Source: Arcuatula senhousia (taxonomy: Eukaryota > Mollusca > Bivalvia > Mytilida > Mytilidae). From it: a stretch of DNA of 64,000 bases. Numbering within the stretch: position 1 is the first letter of the stretch; every line of letters begins with the position of its first letter. Positions 24,501 to 28,515 of this stretch are shown piece after piece. Where the stretch lies: positions 22,465,755-22,529,754 of the forward strand of contig OZ020304.1 in assembly GCA_963971305.1 (NCBI GenBank), read 5' to 3'. Below the pieces are notes generated by a model that worked only from the letters and a program-made list of their open reading frames with translations, made no database searches and was not told the origin of the DNA. The position numbers and the translations under genes are program-made.

Positions 24501-27500
24501 TTTTGCATAATATTTTGAAGAAGAAGAAAAAAAACAATTAAAATATAACTGTTTCACCAACAGAATATCTTAAACCATTGAGTCATTTAAAGGTGTAATG
24601 AAAAATAAAATTGGTTTAGTAATTTTCCATTTTTGGCCAGATTTCACAGAGTTAAAAATCTGGGTTATAAAATGGTGAATGTCAGGTGGTTTGCGGCAGG
24701 CTGGCGGGTGGGCAGGAAACAATTTTTAGTAACAGTTTTCTCAGCAACTACTAATCACAGCCACTTGATATTTAGTATACAGCATCAGGGTTGGGTCCCA
24801 TAAATTGGGATTCGATTTCAGGTCTGTCACTCACCTACTTCCTGTTGAATGAAATCCAGCCATTTTTTACTATGACAGATTTTCAATAGTAATCTATTAT
24901 AAAAAAAAGAATAAGTATTTTATTACAGTCAAATACATTTGGGTTTAAGATTTACAAGTCTGAATCCATTATTTTCAAACATTTTATAGAGAATATGTTA
25001 CAAAATTTGCAAATATTCACAGGACTGAACAGGGTTTTACAGGCCATTTCCTGTAGGACCTGTGCTACTTTAGAAGACTTATTATTGTGAAATGCATTAC
25101 TATGAAAATATTAAAATTTATGGTATTTTCTGGTCATACAAACCATGAATTTTGATTCCCAACTGTAGGAAACATGGGTTGATGTCTTAAAAAAGATTTT
25201 TAAAACCCCATATTAATAGATCTTTGAATCTGCATTTTGTTCACAATTACTGAATTTGACCATTTAAGTTCTTTCACAGTAATTGATTAAGAAGAAAATA
25301 CCTCACTGTGATAAAGTTTCAAATTCCTTTCTGAAACAGTCAATTCATAAAAATTTCTTACAATTACTTGACTTGTATTACAGGGTCCAGATCAGCCTTG
25401 GTCAGACAAACAGTGGGGACTGTGTATCTGGGATGACGTGATAGAACATTGTGGTCCTGTAAGTATTAGCATCTCTGCACCCAGGACTTTTTGCTAAAAG
25501 GGTGTAAATACCATGATAATTCCTTAGGGCTGTTCCAGCAAAACATACATGGGACCAGGGGAAGGCACTTTTTCTACAGGGGTACCACCCATAGAAGCAA
25601 ATTATTAAACTTTCCTTATTTTCTTTGAACTTAATACAAGTTTCTAACACCCAACCATACCAGCAAATTAAATTGCCTTCCCCCCGTCCCATGTATGTTT
25701 TGCTGGAACAGCCCTTAGTTTGTGTGGTGAAGGGAACAACCATTAGTCTATAGAAAAATTCAAATGCACAACATCTGGTCAGTATTGGATTTAAAATTCC
25801 ATTAACAAAATACAATAACATTCATTCATAACTTTCTTTACAACCATTTGGTATAATTTTACTCATATTGATATTCTTCTTTGCAATAGTTTGTAATGGA
25901 TGGCGTAGATTATTCCTACATTGCTTGATTTATAATACATTCACATTTATTTGCAGCATTCAGCTAAGTACACCCAGTATTTCTTGGCTAATCTGTTAGC
26001 CTGTCTGAATGATAAACAACCAGAGTTAAGGCAAGCTGCAGCCTATGGAATAGGTGTGATGGCAAAGTCAGGTGGAGAGGTGTATGCCCAGACTTGTGCA
26101 GGTTTGTATATAATCATGAAACCATATTTGTACAGAAGAGACGCATGTCATATATAAAATTAATGATAAAGATACAAGAAGAAAAGACAAATCATGGAGA
26201 AGACTGGCATACCTAACAATGGTCCTGACTAGGTACAAGTATTTCAAATGAAATAGTAGAAATAAACTGTTTACTTATTGCTATGTCTTTCCTCAAGGTG
26301 ACCATAAGAGAATGATGCATAAGACATCCAGCAAGAGCACATACAAAAAACAATGCATTTTTAAAATTAATTCTCCTCAACCATGGGAAAGTCAATTTAA
26401 TTGACTTACTGCAGTGATGGAACATGAATACAATACACTTCCAAAAATGACACATTATTTTGCTATCAAAAACCATCAACATAGCCTAAATAGTTCATGT
26501 TGAAGGGACTGGGGTTTGAAATGTACCAACTTGGGAAGTTTGACTAAGCAACAGGGTAACACTCAAGCATTGATCATCCTTTGCTATATAATTTACAGAG
26601 GCATTACCAGCGCTAGTGAAAATGGTACAATATCCTGACTCTAATAATTCCTTTGCTTTATTATTGACAGAGGCATTACCAGCACTAGTGAAAATGGTAC
26701 AAGATCCTGACTCAAGGTCACCTGAGAATGTCAACCCTACGGAGAATGCCATTTCTGCTGTAGCTAAGATCTGTAAATTTAACGGTAGCCAGATTAACGT
26801 TAATGAGATCCTGCCTGTCTGGTTTTCGTGGTTACCAGTCTGGGAAGATGAAGACGAGGCTGAGTTTGTTTACAATTATCTATGTGATCTGATAGAAATG
26901 TAAGATTTGTTTTCGCTGACTAGAATGTTACATCCCAATATATAGCATTATAAGTTATGGAATAAATAGTCATAACACAACAAAAGATGTTTGAAAGCCT
27001 GCATAGGAAAGCTTTAAAGAAAAATTGCAAAATTTTTTAACTTAAGAATTAAATTAGAAGATAGTAATGAAATGTGGAATAAGTGTATGTGACACAACCA
27101 ACAATATGAATAACAATTAAAAAAATCCACAATTGACACAACATTAGTCGATTCCAACAAACATCAAAAACTGTAAGTTGTATCACCAAAAAAATTATCA
27201 ATTTCTGATTGTTGCAACACAGCTTTCATATTTTTGGTGCAATTTCATACAGAAATAAATAATTGGTGCAAAACATATTGCAGGAATCATCCACTGATAC
27301 TTGGAGAGAATCACCAGAACTTGCCAAGGATTGTTTGTATTATTGCTGAGGCATTCAATAAAGAGGGGGTCTCGTCTGAAGATGATGTCTACACAAGAAT
27401 GTTAAATATTGTACGACAAGTAGAGGTAAGCTCATTGGTATATAAAATTCTAATGAAATATTTTTTGTAATGATCTTTTTATTGGACAATGACCTTCCTG

Positions 27501-28049
27501 AAGTCCACAATTTACCTGACTAAGGAGGTGCTGCCGTATTGGAAATTCAAAAGATAATGTAGAATGTATTCTAAGATAAGGGATAAAGTAAAATGGCTTC
27601 CAAGAAGGAAGAATAGAGAAAAATTACCTTAAAATATATCTCTGTACCCAGGACTTTTTGCTAAAAGGGTGTAACTACCATGATAATTCTTAAGTTTGTG
27701 TGGTGAAGGGAACAACCATTAGTATATAGAAAATTTCAAATGCACAACATCTGGTCAGTATTGGATTTATTAGAATAGAATATAATGCCTCCAAAGCTTA
27801 GAGAATAGTGGAAATAAGGGCAAAGAATAGAAGACAGAGTTCATAACACCTCAGCAATACTTTCAGTATAGGGATATCTGTTCCTTAGCTTAAGTTAATT
27901 TCATCACTATGTTAAAGATAATTGTTCTTCATTTAGTAATCATAATAACATAATTTGATCTATTTCAGAATAATCCTGCAGTATTTCAAGCTTGTATACC
28001 CATGTTAACACCAGAACAACAACAGACCTTACACCAAGCTCTCAGCTAG
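478..28049 (+). CDS. IPO5: Importin-5 (karyopherin beta-3), 25 exons, 5' end outside window
   Basis: Nuclear import receptor of the importin-beta family: a HEAT-repeat solenoid that binds cargo such as ribosomal proteins and histones, crosses the nuclear pore and releases cargo on RanGTP. I joined 25 exons by hand; each has AG/GT borders and the frame stays open across all 24 junctions. They sum to 3198 nt, 1065 codons plus TAG. Human IPO5 is about 1097 residues, so roughly 30 N-terminal codons lie upstream of the window. Collinear matches to the vertebrate protein run throughout, e.g. [49 protein letters not shown] and [12 protein letters not shown]. Two acidic stretches are kept: DLEEEEDW in exon 7 and an Asp/Glu run in exon 19. 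Introns run from ~230 bp to 6.3 kb; intron 8 is swollen by nested transposons. Introns 11 and 13 carry C/D snoRNAs. No frameshift or internal stop was seen, so the gene looks functional. Confidence 0.96.
559..1144 (+). other. IPO5 intron 1: nothing recognised
   Basis: 586 bp, AT-rich, with no repeat or coding match that I can see. Confidence 0.6.
1145..1337 (+). CDS. IPO5: IPO5 exon (window exon 2)
   Basis: Acceptor ACAG, donor GTAGGG; 193 nt, ends phase 1. Encodes AAVMLRRLF and, at its end, AAELARNMI, the second conserved helix pair of the N-terminal HEAT repeats. Confidence 0.93.
1548..1740 (-). mobile_element. 3'-tail fragment of the 50.5-kb RT element family (intron 2)
   Basis: AAAAGAAGCAAAGAGGCACC and the following GGGGCATTCTAGTGTCAAAA match the tail at 50557-50760 (AAGAAGCAGAGGTACCAATG). 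It also shares the AACAAGAGTGAACTC end. Non-coding, strongly 5'-truncated copy. Confidence 0.6.
2025..2127 (+). CDS. IPO5: IPO5 exon (window exon 3)
   Basis: Acceptor TCCAG, donor GTATGT; 103 nt, phase 1 in and phase 2 out. Encodes [10 protein letters not shown] and [10 protein letters not shown], matching vertebrate WPEGLKFLFD and GLREAALHIF. Confidence 0.93.
2160..2282 (-). repeat. Short hairpin/microsatellite repeat fragment (intron 3)
   Basis: TGCCCCAT and ATGGGGCA flank a GACA microsatellite and diverged unique sequence. This is a small member of the hairpin-plus-microsatellite repeats found across the window, in reverse orientation. Confidence 0.45.
2651..3955. mobile_element. Putative DNA transposon with GGCCAnAATTAAAA ends (intron 3)
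   Basis: GGCCACAATTAAAA occurs at 2651 and again at 2929. Its inverted counterpart TTTTAATTTTGGCC ends at about 3950. Each is followed inward by TTGTTTGT-like sequence and a C-rich run. Between them lies a GC-richer block (3440-3850) with an open frame on the - strand. The superfamily is unknown, and so is whether this is one element or two nested ones. Confidence 0.4.
3407..3685 (-). CDS. Unidentified 92-codon open frame inside the 2.6-3.95 kb element
   Basis: Starts ATGGCCGAATCAGAC at 3685 and encodes [20 protein letters not shown], then a Trp/Lys-rich stretch with [12 protein letters not shown]. Base composition is well above the intron background, and the frame begins just inside a GC-rich, 5'-UTR-like stretch, so it looks like true coding or a captured first exon. 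After EPVR it runs into low-complexity sequence, so the real 3' limit may be a splice donor near 3452. No family recognised. Confidence 0.35.
   Translation of the reverse strand: MAESDRVGLSSSVKLIYFDGKMKNLVTNRLWSFKSSMLWKEVLEEVSDINLKRTDEVLVRVSDKTGQNSHETDLYEPVRVVVFFSFILLLKK
4211..4412 (+). CDS. IPO5: IPO5 exon (window exon 4)
   Basis: Acceptor TTTATAG, donor GTACTG; 202 nt, phase 2 in and 0 out. Encodes [10 protein letters not shown] and [12 protein letters not shown], close to vertebrate [10 protein letters not shown] and KHFADLLPGFLQ. Confidence 0.95.
4859..4981 (+). CDS. IPO5: IPO5 exon (window exon 5)
   Basis: Acceptor TGTTTCAG, donor GTTTGT; 123 nt, phase 0. Encodes [15 protein letters not shown], matching vertebrate DTVPKYLRPHLE. 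Confidence 0.94.
5246..5366 (+). CDS. IPO5: IPO5 exon (window exon 6)
   Basis: Acceptor CCTCAG, donor GTAAAG; 121 nt, ends phase 1. Encodes [17 protein letters not shown], matching vertebrate [17 protein letters not shown]. Confidence 0.94.
5672..5926. repeat. Imperfect 255-bp palindrome in IPO5 intron 6
   Basis: The arms mirror about position 5799. GTATTACCTGATAC (5707) faces GTATCAGGTAATGC (5878), and AAAATGGTAAATCAACACCT faces AGGTGTTGAGGTATCATTTT. Non-coding foldback, probably MITE-like; no target duplication identified. Confidence 0.65.
6036..6123 (+). CDS. IPO5: IPO5 exon (window exon 7), acidic loop
   Basis: Acceptor GTTTTAG, donor GTAAAA; 88 nt, phase 1 in and 2 out. Encodes [14 protein letters not shown] followed by an acidic run. 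In importin-beta proteins an acidic loop in this region takes part in RanGTP and cargo contacts (family knowledge). Confidence 0.93.
6124..6911 (+). other. IPO5 intron 7: nothing recognised
   Basis: AT-rich intron sequence with short A and T runs. I see no repeat family, RNA gene or coding segment. Confidence 0.5.
6912..7018 (+). CDS. IPO5: IPO5 exon (window exon 8)
   Basis: Acceptor TTTTCAG, donor GTATGT; 107 nt, phase 2 in and 1 out. Encodes [16 protein letters not shown], matching vertebrate [16 protein letters not shown]. Confidence 0.95.
7351..7481. repeat. 131-bp palindrome in IPO5 intron 8
   Basis: ACACAGGGTTTTCCATATCA on the left faces TGATATGGAAAACCCTGTGT on the right. An inner pair GACCTAATATGGG/CCCATATTAGGTC surrounds the loop AAGGCGTTAGCCGA. 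Related in plan and loop sequence to the palindrome at 58120. Confidence 0.8.
7483..8147 (+). repeat. Tandem-monomer repeat, left part (intron 8)
   Basis: About four ~155-bp units, each with GGTCAATGATATTTCA, ACACCACCCACTAGAAATTA and GTCACTGTGACCTATATTTT. Preceded by a GGCCCGACCACGTATGTGG start and a GTCCATCCG tract. The array resumes at 12596, so 8148-12595 is inserted sequence. Confidence 0.8.
8148..8706. mobile_element. 559-bp MITE-like element with ~22-bp TIRs
   Basis: The left end CTGTAAAGGGTAGTCTGGAG matches the inverted right end CTGTAAAGGATACTCTGGAG (ending 8706). No transposase inside, and no clear target duplication, so the superfamily is open. Confidence 0.6.
8868..10205 (-). mobile_element. 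5'-truncated non-LTR (LINE) retrotransposon, antisense in intron 8
   Basis: The 3' end at 8868 is a short GTTCT tandem (read on the - strand), a common tail in LINE clades. The body encodes the C-terminal part of a LINE ORF2. The 5' break lies near 10170-10205. I found no target-site duplication, and the exact clade is not determined. Confidence 0.75.
9095..10288 (-). pseudogene. LINE ORF2 C-terminal fragment (397 codons open)
   Basis: Downstream-of-RT region of a LINE polyprotein. Near its start it reads [19 protein letters not shown], then [11 protein letters not shown], typical of the segment after the polymerase palm. Near its end it has [19 protein letters not shown] followed by ACP, a Cys/His zinc-binding motif common in LINE C-termini. 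The palm motifs and endonuclease are missing, so it cannot be active alone. The first ~35 codons probably lie outside the element. Confidence 0.75.
10295..10410. repeat. Short interspersed CTCGGCCAT motif cluster
   Basis: Five occurrences in ~100 bp of a TCGGCCAT-like word (ACCTCGGCCAC, TCTCGGCCATA, CCTCGGCCGTA, CTTCGGCCATA, TTTCGGTCATA) at 20-25 bp spacing. Probably the sub-terminal end of an unidentified element. Confidence 0.5.
10411..11088. other. Unassigned sequence inside intron 8
   Basis: AT-rich, without coding potential. Sits between the LINE and the MULE and could belong to either insertion or to a third element. Confidence 0.4.
11183..11782 (-). CDS. MULE transposase exon 2, truncated catalytic domain
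   Basis: Acceptor TATTTCAG, then [20 protein letters not shown]. Contains [20 protein letters not shown] (first catalytic Asp), [20 protein letters not shown] and [14 protein letters not shown] (second acidic site), then [10 protein letters not shown]. The stop at 11183 falls where the family continues for a few hundred more residues with the third acidic residue. The two exons together give 299 residues; the element is an internal-deletion derivative, probably inactive. Confidence 0.75.
   Translation of the reverse strand, partial: KMNESNLEPKDLKNAALAVYRERRKDMPVLPKNRDDVHTAVDLMKIESNKSEKFLLVNDRENGILFFSTHMNLECLCNNMSSLFIDGTFKCCPKYFYQLYTIHGCKNGNYVPLIYALLPAKNQKCYEVMWQMIISICREHQLSFAPDVIHIDFEQAMHNAIMCILSDCRIDCCRFHLSQNWWTNRVKLGNGFFNSLDYL
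11914..12213 (-). CDS. MULE transposase exon 1, FLYWCH zinc finger
   Basis: Starts ATG at 12213. Encodes a FLYWCH-type DNA-binding module: [19 protein letters not shown], then CKARV, then NEHNH supplying the Cys2His2 ligands. Followed by a basic hinge ([12 protein letters not shown]). Ends RTELQ at a GTATGT donor, phase 0. The FLYWCH-MULE pairing is known in invertebrate Mutator elements. Confidence 0.75.
12596..12815 (+). repeat. Tandem-monomer repeat, right part (intron 8)
   Basis: Resumes the array broken at 8147 with GGGGTCAATAATATTTCACT, CACCACCCACAAGTAATAAG and GTCCATATCCCAGG. Ends GGAGGGCCATCCTGTGGCTC. Confidence 0.75.
13081..13278 (+). repeat. IPO5: Tandem copies of the IPO5 exon 9 5' edge (decoy acceptors)
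   Basis: Two units before exon 9. The nearer, 13180-13278, is 99 bp and starts after AATCTGCAG with GTGATTGGAGGTACAGGCAT, like the exon. The farther, 13081-13179, lacks the first ~12 bases. Both carry CCTTGTAGG where the exon has CCTTGATGG. In the exon frame the nearer unit therefore meets TAG after about 11 codons. Confidence 0.85.
13279..13403 (+). CDS. IPO5: IPO5 exon (window exon 9)
   Basis: Acceptor TTCTGTAG, donor GTAAGA; 125 nt, phase 1 in and 0 out. Encodes [18 protein letters not shown]. Decayed tandem copies of its acceptor and first ~30 bases lie directly upstream (13081-13278). The copy at 13180 would run into a stop in frame, so 13279 is the real start. Confidence 0.94.
13903..13992 (+). 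CDS. IPO5: IPO5 exon (window exon 10)
   Basis: Acceptor CTTTTTAG, donor GTTAGT; 90 nt, phase 0. Encodes [15 protein letters not shown], matching vertebrate HPRVRYAACNAVGQM. Confidence 0.94.
14068..14330 (+). repeat. Hairpin-headed repeat (intron 10)
   Basis: Starts with the hairpin CGACCGCAAAAAAATTTGCG, then GTTGTCGTCGTTGTC, then two related ~130-bp units each with CACAATAACTTTAGTTC. A short member of the hairpin + GTC microsatellite + monomer class. Confidence 0.65.
14817..14990 (+). CDS. IPO5: IPO5 exon (window exon 11)
   Basis: Acceptor TTGTAG, donor GTAAAA; 174 nt, phase 0. Encodes [19 protein letters not shown] degenerate copy of its 3' half plus donor follows at 15015-15106. Confidence 0.94.
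15015..15106 (+). repeat. IPO5: Degenerate copy of the IPO5 exon 11 3' half with donor
   Basis: Repeats the last ~80 bases of exon 11 and its donor, 104 bp downstream of the original (AATTCAAAGAG then GTAAAG). It has point changes and a net change in length relative to the exon, and no acceptor of its own, so I read it as a fossil, not an alternative exon. Confidence 0.75.
15667..15745 (+). ncRNA. Box C/D snoRNA in IPO5 intron 11, copy 1
   Basis: C box ATGATGA at 15676-15682 and D box CTGA at 15734-15737. They are closed by an 8-bp terminal stem, GAAAGTGG (15667-15674) with CCACTTTC (15738-15745). About 79 nt, a usual size for this class. Directly upstream of the D box is GCTAGATAGTAT, shared with three other copies. 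Eleven of these bases (GCTAGATAGTA) complement TACTATCTAGC, a conserved stretch of eukaryotic LSU rRNA just before GCGAAACCAC (recalled, not searched). The predicted job is to guide 2'-O-methylation of LSU rRNA. A C'-like ATATGAAA is present; no clear D' box. Confidence 0.82.
16130..16212 (+). ncRNA. Box C/D snoRNA in IPO5 intron 11, copy 2
   Basis: C box ATGATGA at 16138-16144, D box CTGA at 16198-16201 and a possible C' box AGATGAAA between them. Same guide GCTAGATAGTAT before the D box. The terminal stem is weak: CATGG pairs with CCTACATG only with a bulge. Ends are approximate. Same orientation as copy 1 and as the host gene. Confidence 0.72.
16459..16541 (+). ncRNA. Box C/D snoRNA in IPO5 intron 11, copy 3
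   Basis: C box ATGATGT at 16471-16477 (last base off consensus), a clear C' box ATGATGA at 16496-16502, and D box CTGA at 16528-16531. Terminal stem GGGATAGAG with CTTCTATCCC, 9 pairs with one bulge. Same guide GCTAGATAGTAT before the D box. Stem, loop and D' region differ from the other copies while the guide is unchanged, which suggests selection on the guide. Confidence 0.78.
16765..16983 (+). CDS. IPO5: IPO5 exon (window exon 12)
   Basis: Acceptor TCTTCAG, donor GTATGA; 219 nt, phase 0. Encodes [17 protein letters not shown] and [19 protein letters not shown], among the best conserved stretches of the protein. Confidence 0.96.
17040..17440 (+). repeat. Hairpin-headed repeat with two ~180-bp monomers (intron 12)
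   Basis: Head GTCTCCACCACTTTTGTGTG forms a hairpin with GGAGAC. Then GTCTGTCTGTCCGTC, then two units each starting GCGCAACTCCTCTGAAACTA and containing CATATGTAG and TTTGAACTTAGAA. It ends GGGGGGGAGAC, the counterpart of the head. A loose monomer of the same kind lies at 33395-33520. Confidence 0.75.
17811..17894 (+). CDS. IPO5: IPO5 exon (window exon 13)
   Basis: Acceptor TTATTTTAG, donor GTAGAT; 84 nt, phase 0. Encodes [19 protein letters not shown] and an acidic MEDDDPQ end, as in vertebrates. Confidence 0.95.
18960..19996 (+). repeat. Hairpin-headed repeat with ~165-bp monomers (intron 13)
   Basis: Head TAGCTCACCTGGACCGAAGG folds with GGTCCATGTGAGCTA. Then CGTCCGTCGTCGTCGTCGTC, then about five ~165-bp units with CTCTACAAAAGTCTCCATAG and GTCAGATGACCCCTTATAGG. 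The end AGGTGAGCGATTCAGGCTCC, GGGAGCCTCTTGTT is the mirror of the 47.37-kb end of the 47.4-50.0 kb element. Confidence 0.8.
20105..20192 (+). ncRNA. Box C/D snoRNA in IPO5 intron 13, copy 4
   Basis: C box ATGATGA at 20114-20120, a C'-like TGATGTA inside and D box CTGA at 20179-20182. Terminal stem GAGAACACAT with ATGTGTTTTC, 9 of 10 paired. Shares ATGCTAGATAGTATCTGA with copies 1-3 but sits two introns downstream, so the family spread beyond local tandem duplication. Confidence 0.78.
20314..20446 (+). CDS. IPO5: IPO5 exon (window exon 14)
   Basis: Acceptor TATGTAG, donor GTAAGT; 133 nt, phase 0 in and 1 out. Encodes [19 protein letters not shown], nearly identical to vertebrate importin-5. 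Confidence 0.95.
20655..20935 (+). repeat. Interspersed repeat with TTTTCGGGCAACTACA...CACTTCCTG (intron 14)
   Basis: Shares ACAGCCTCTTGATATTTGG and CACCTACTTCCTGTTT with copies at 24655-24885 and 37710-37950. Non-coding. Confidence 0.55.
20985..21046 (+). CDS. IPO5: IPO5 exon (window exon 15)
   Basis: Acceptor TTTCCAG, donor GTACCA; 62 nt, phase 1 in and 0 out. Encodes [11 protein letters not shown], matching vertebrate DGWEFVNLGDQ. Confidence 0.93.
21413..21569 (+). CDS. IPO5: IPO5 exon (window exon 16)
   Basis: Acceptor TTTTTCAG, donor GTATCC; 157 nt, phase 0 in and 1 out. Encodes [19 protein letters not shown] and [10 protein letters not shown]. Confidence 0.95.
21911..22080. repeat. 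170-bp palindrome in IPO5 intron 16
   Basis: Outer ends ATAGGTACTTA and TAAGAACCTAT pair. AAAACTGGC..ATCTTTCACT faces AGTGAAAGAT..GCCAGTTTT with a few mismatches. The loop carries ACTCGTTCCGCTGCGCTTCA, itself flanked by GTCTTTTGACTCG and its inverse. Non-coding foldback. Confidence 0.75.
22259..22431 (+). CDS. IPO5: IPO5 exon (window exon 17)
   Basis: Acceptor ATACTAG, donor GTTAAT; 173 nt, phase 1 in and 0 out. Encodes [15 protein letters not shown] and ALSK at its end. The internal GTAAGA after LLEC is not used as a donor, because reading through matches the family. Confidence 0.93.
22777..22888 (+). CDS. IPO5: IPO5 exon (window exon 18)
   Basis: Acceptor CTTCTAG, donor GTAAGA; 112 nt, ends phase 1. 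Encodes [10 protein letters not shown] and a Lys/Gln-rich end, matching vertebrate CIEVMGDGCL. Confidence 0.92.
22925..23172 (-). mobile_element. Diverged 3'-tail fragment of the 50.5-kb RT element family (intron 18)
   Basis: GTGCTCTGGAAGGATGAGTA parallels GTGCTCCGGAAGAGTAAGCA at 50734, followed by CATTGCCAAAAATCAATA and GTCAATTCTGGTCAAGGCAG. Older than the other copies. Confidence 0.5.
23651..23706 (+). CDS. IPO5: IPO5 exon (window exon 19), acidic segment
   Basis: Acceptor TTCACAG, donor GTATAG; 56 nt, phase 1 in and 0 out. Encodes [18 protein letters not shown], the counterpart of the vertebrate KRQDEDYDEQVEES segment. Confidence 0.92.
24280..24402 (+). CDS. IPO5: IPO5 exon (window exon 20)
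   Basis: Acceptor TTTTGCAG, donor GTAAGT; 123 nt, phase 0. Encodes [15 protein letters not shown], matching vertebrate [15 protein letters not shown]. Confidence 0.95.
24655..24885 (+). repeat. Second copy of the 20.65-kb interspersed repeat (intron 20)
   Basis: Shares AACAGTTTTCTCAGC, CACAGCCACTTGATATTT and ACTTCCTGTT with the 37.7-kb copy. Confidence 0.6.
25384..25458 (+). CDS. IPO5: IPO5 exon (window exon 21)
   Basis: Acceptor TTACAG, donor GTAAGT; 75 nt, phase 0. Encodes [17 protein letters not shown], matching vertebrate PDRQWGLCIFDDVIEHC. Confidence 0.95.
25527..25714. mobile_element. 188-bp PIF/Harbinger-like MITE with TTA target duplication (intron 21)
   Basis: Ends GGGCTGTTCCAGCAAAACAT and its inverse ATGTTTTGCTGGAACAGCCC form ~42-bp TIRs, nearly perfect. 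Flanked by TTA on both sides (25524-25526 and 25715-25717). GGG-starting ends with a TTA duplication fit PIF/Harbinger. The surrounding ~130 bp recurs without the insertion at 27639-27772. Confidence 0.88.
25957..26101 (+). CDS. IPO5: IPO5 exon (window exon 22)
   Basis: Acceptor TTTGCAG, donor GTTTGT; 145 nt, ends phase 1. Encodes [17 protein letters not shown], matching vertebrate RQAAAYGLGVMAQYGGD. Confidence 0.95.
26599..26670 (+). repeat. IPO5: 72-bp in-frame tandem copy of the IPO5 exon 23 acceptor and 5' end
   Basis: The 72 bases before exon 23 duplicate the acceptor tract and the first ~45 bases of that exon. Acceptor ATTTACAG ends at 26598. Read in the exon frame the copy gives [15 protein letters not shown], then NNSFALLLT, and joins the real exon with no stop. 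Using it would insert 24 residues. Whether it is spliced is unknown. Confidence 0.85.
26671..26899 (+). CDS. IPO5: IPO5 exon (window exon 23)
   Basis: Acceptor TTGACAG, donor GTAAGA; 229 nt, phase 1 in and 2 out. Encodes [15 protein letters not shown] and [13 protein letters not shown]. An upstream copy of the same acceptor at 26599 would add 24 codons in frame (see findings); 26671 fits the family length. Confidence 0.95.
27284..27425 (+). CDS. IPO5: IPO5 exon (window exon 24)
   Basis: Acceptor TTGCAG, donor GTAAGC; 142 nt, phase 2 in and 0 out. Encodes [16 protein letters not shown], matching vertebrate NHPIVLGPNNTNLPKI. Confidence 0.94.
27639..27772 (+). repeat. Second copy of the sequence flanking the 25.5-kb MITE (empty site, intron 24)
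   Basis: Matches 25470-25526 plus 25715-25796 with few changes: CCAGGACTTTTTGCTAAAAG, then TTCTTAAGTTTGTGTGG where the other copy has the MITE, then TGCACAACATCTGGTCAGTA. Confidence 0.85.
27969..28049 (+). CDS. IPO5: IPO5 terminal exon (window exon 25)
   Basis: Acceptor TATTTCAG; 81 nt ending in TAG. Encodes [15 protein letters not shown], the counterpart of the vertebrate LSPEQQAAIQELLNSA end. A poly(A) signal AATAAA follows at 28140. Confidence 0.93.
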   Translation, partial: NNPAVFQACIPMLTPEQQQTLHQALS

Positions 28050-28139
28050 TTAAGTGTGATACAGGATTACAAAGTGTGGAGGCTTACTGCTTCTGGCTAG
28101 GTCAAAGTAAAAACAAATAATTATTGACATATGTGTATC

Positions 28140-28145
28140 AATAAA
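28140..28145 (+). terminator. IPO5: IPO5 proximal poly(A) signal AATAAA
   Basis: First AATAAA after the stop, 91 bases downstream. Other AATAAA hexamers at 28686 and near 31115 and 31253 allow longer 3' UTRs. Confidence 0.5.
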
Positions 28146-28272
28146 ACCTGGTATTGTTTCCTCATTAAACAACAGCTTTGTACATTATTGTAAAAATCTG
28201 CATGCGATACTTAGTGGTGCATATTCCAAAAAAATGTCATGTTAAATGTATGTTTTAGAAAAGTGTTAATTA

Positions 28273-28515
28273 TTATACCCCTGGCAAACAAGGGTATTTA
28301 GGAATCGAGTATGTCTGTCTGTCCACATTCCTTGTAAGCACAACACCTGTCAACCTGGATTTTGATATATACTTTACTTAATTTTAAAGGAAATTCATTA
28401 TACAGAGATGTGTGTAGTGTACTCGGATTAAACTCATGGGAGATAATTAGAGTTATGCTTATCCAAAATCCAATATGAAGCAAGGGTATCCTTATAAGGC
28501 TTGCTTGCAGTTCTA
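28273..28515 (+). repeat. Hairpin-headed repeat, TACCCC...GGGTAT type
   Basis: Starts TATACCCCTGGCAAACAAGG, GTATTTAGGAA, GTCTGTCTGTCC, and ends AATCCAATATGAAGCAAGGG, TATCCTTATAAGGCTTGCTT. Same family as 62615-63275, here with one monomer. Confidence 0.7.
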
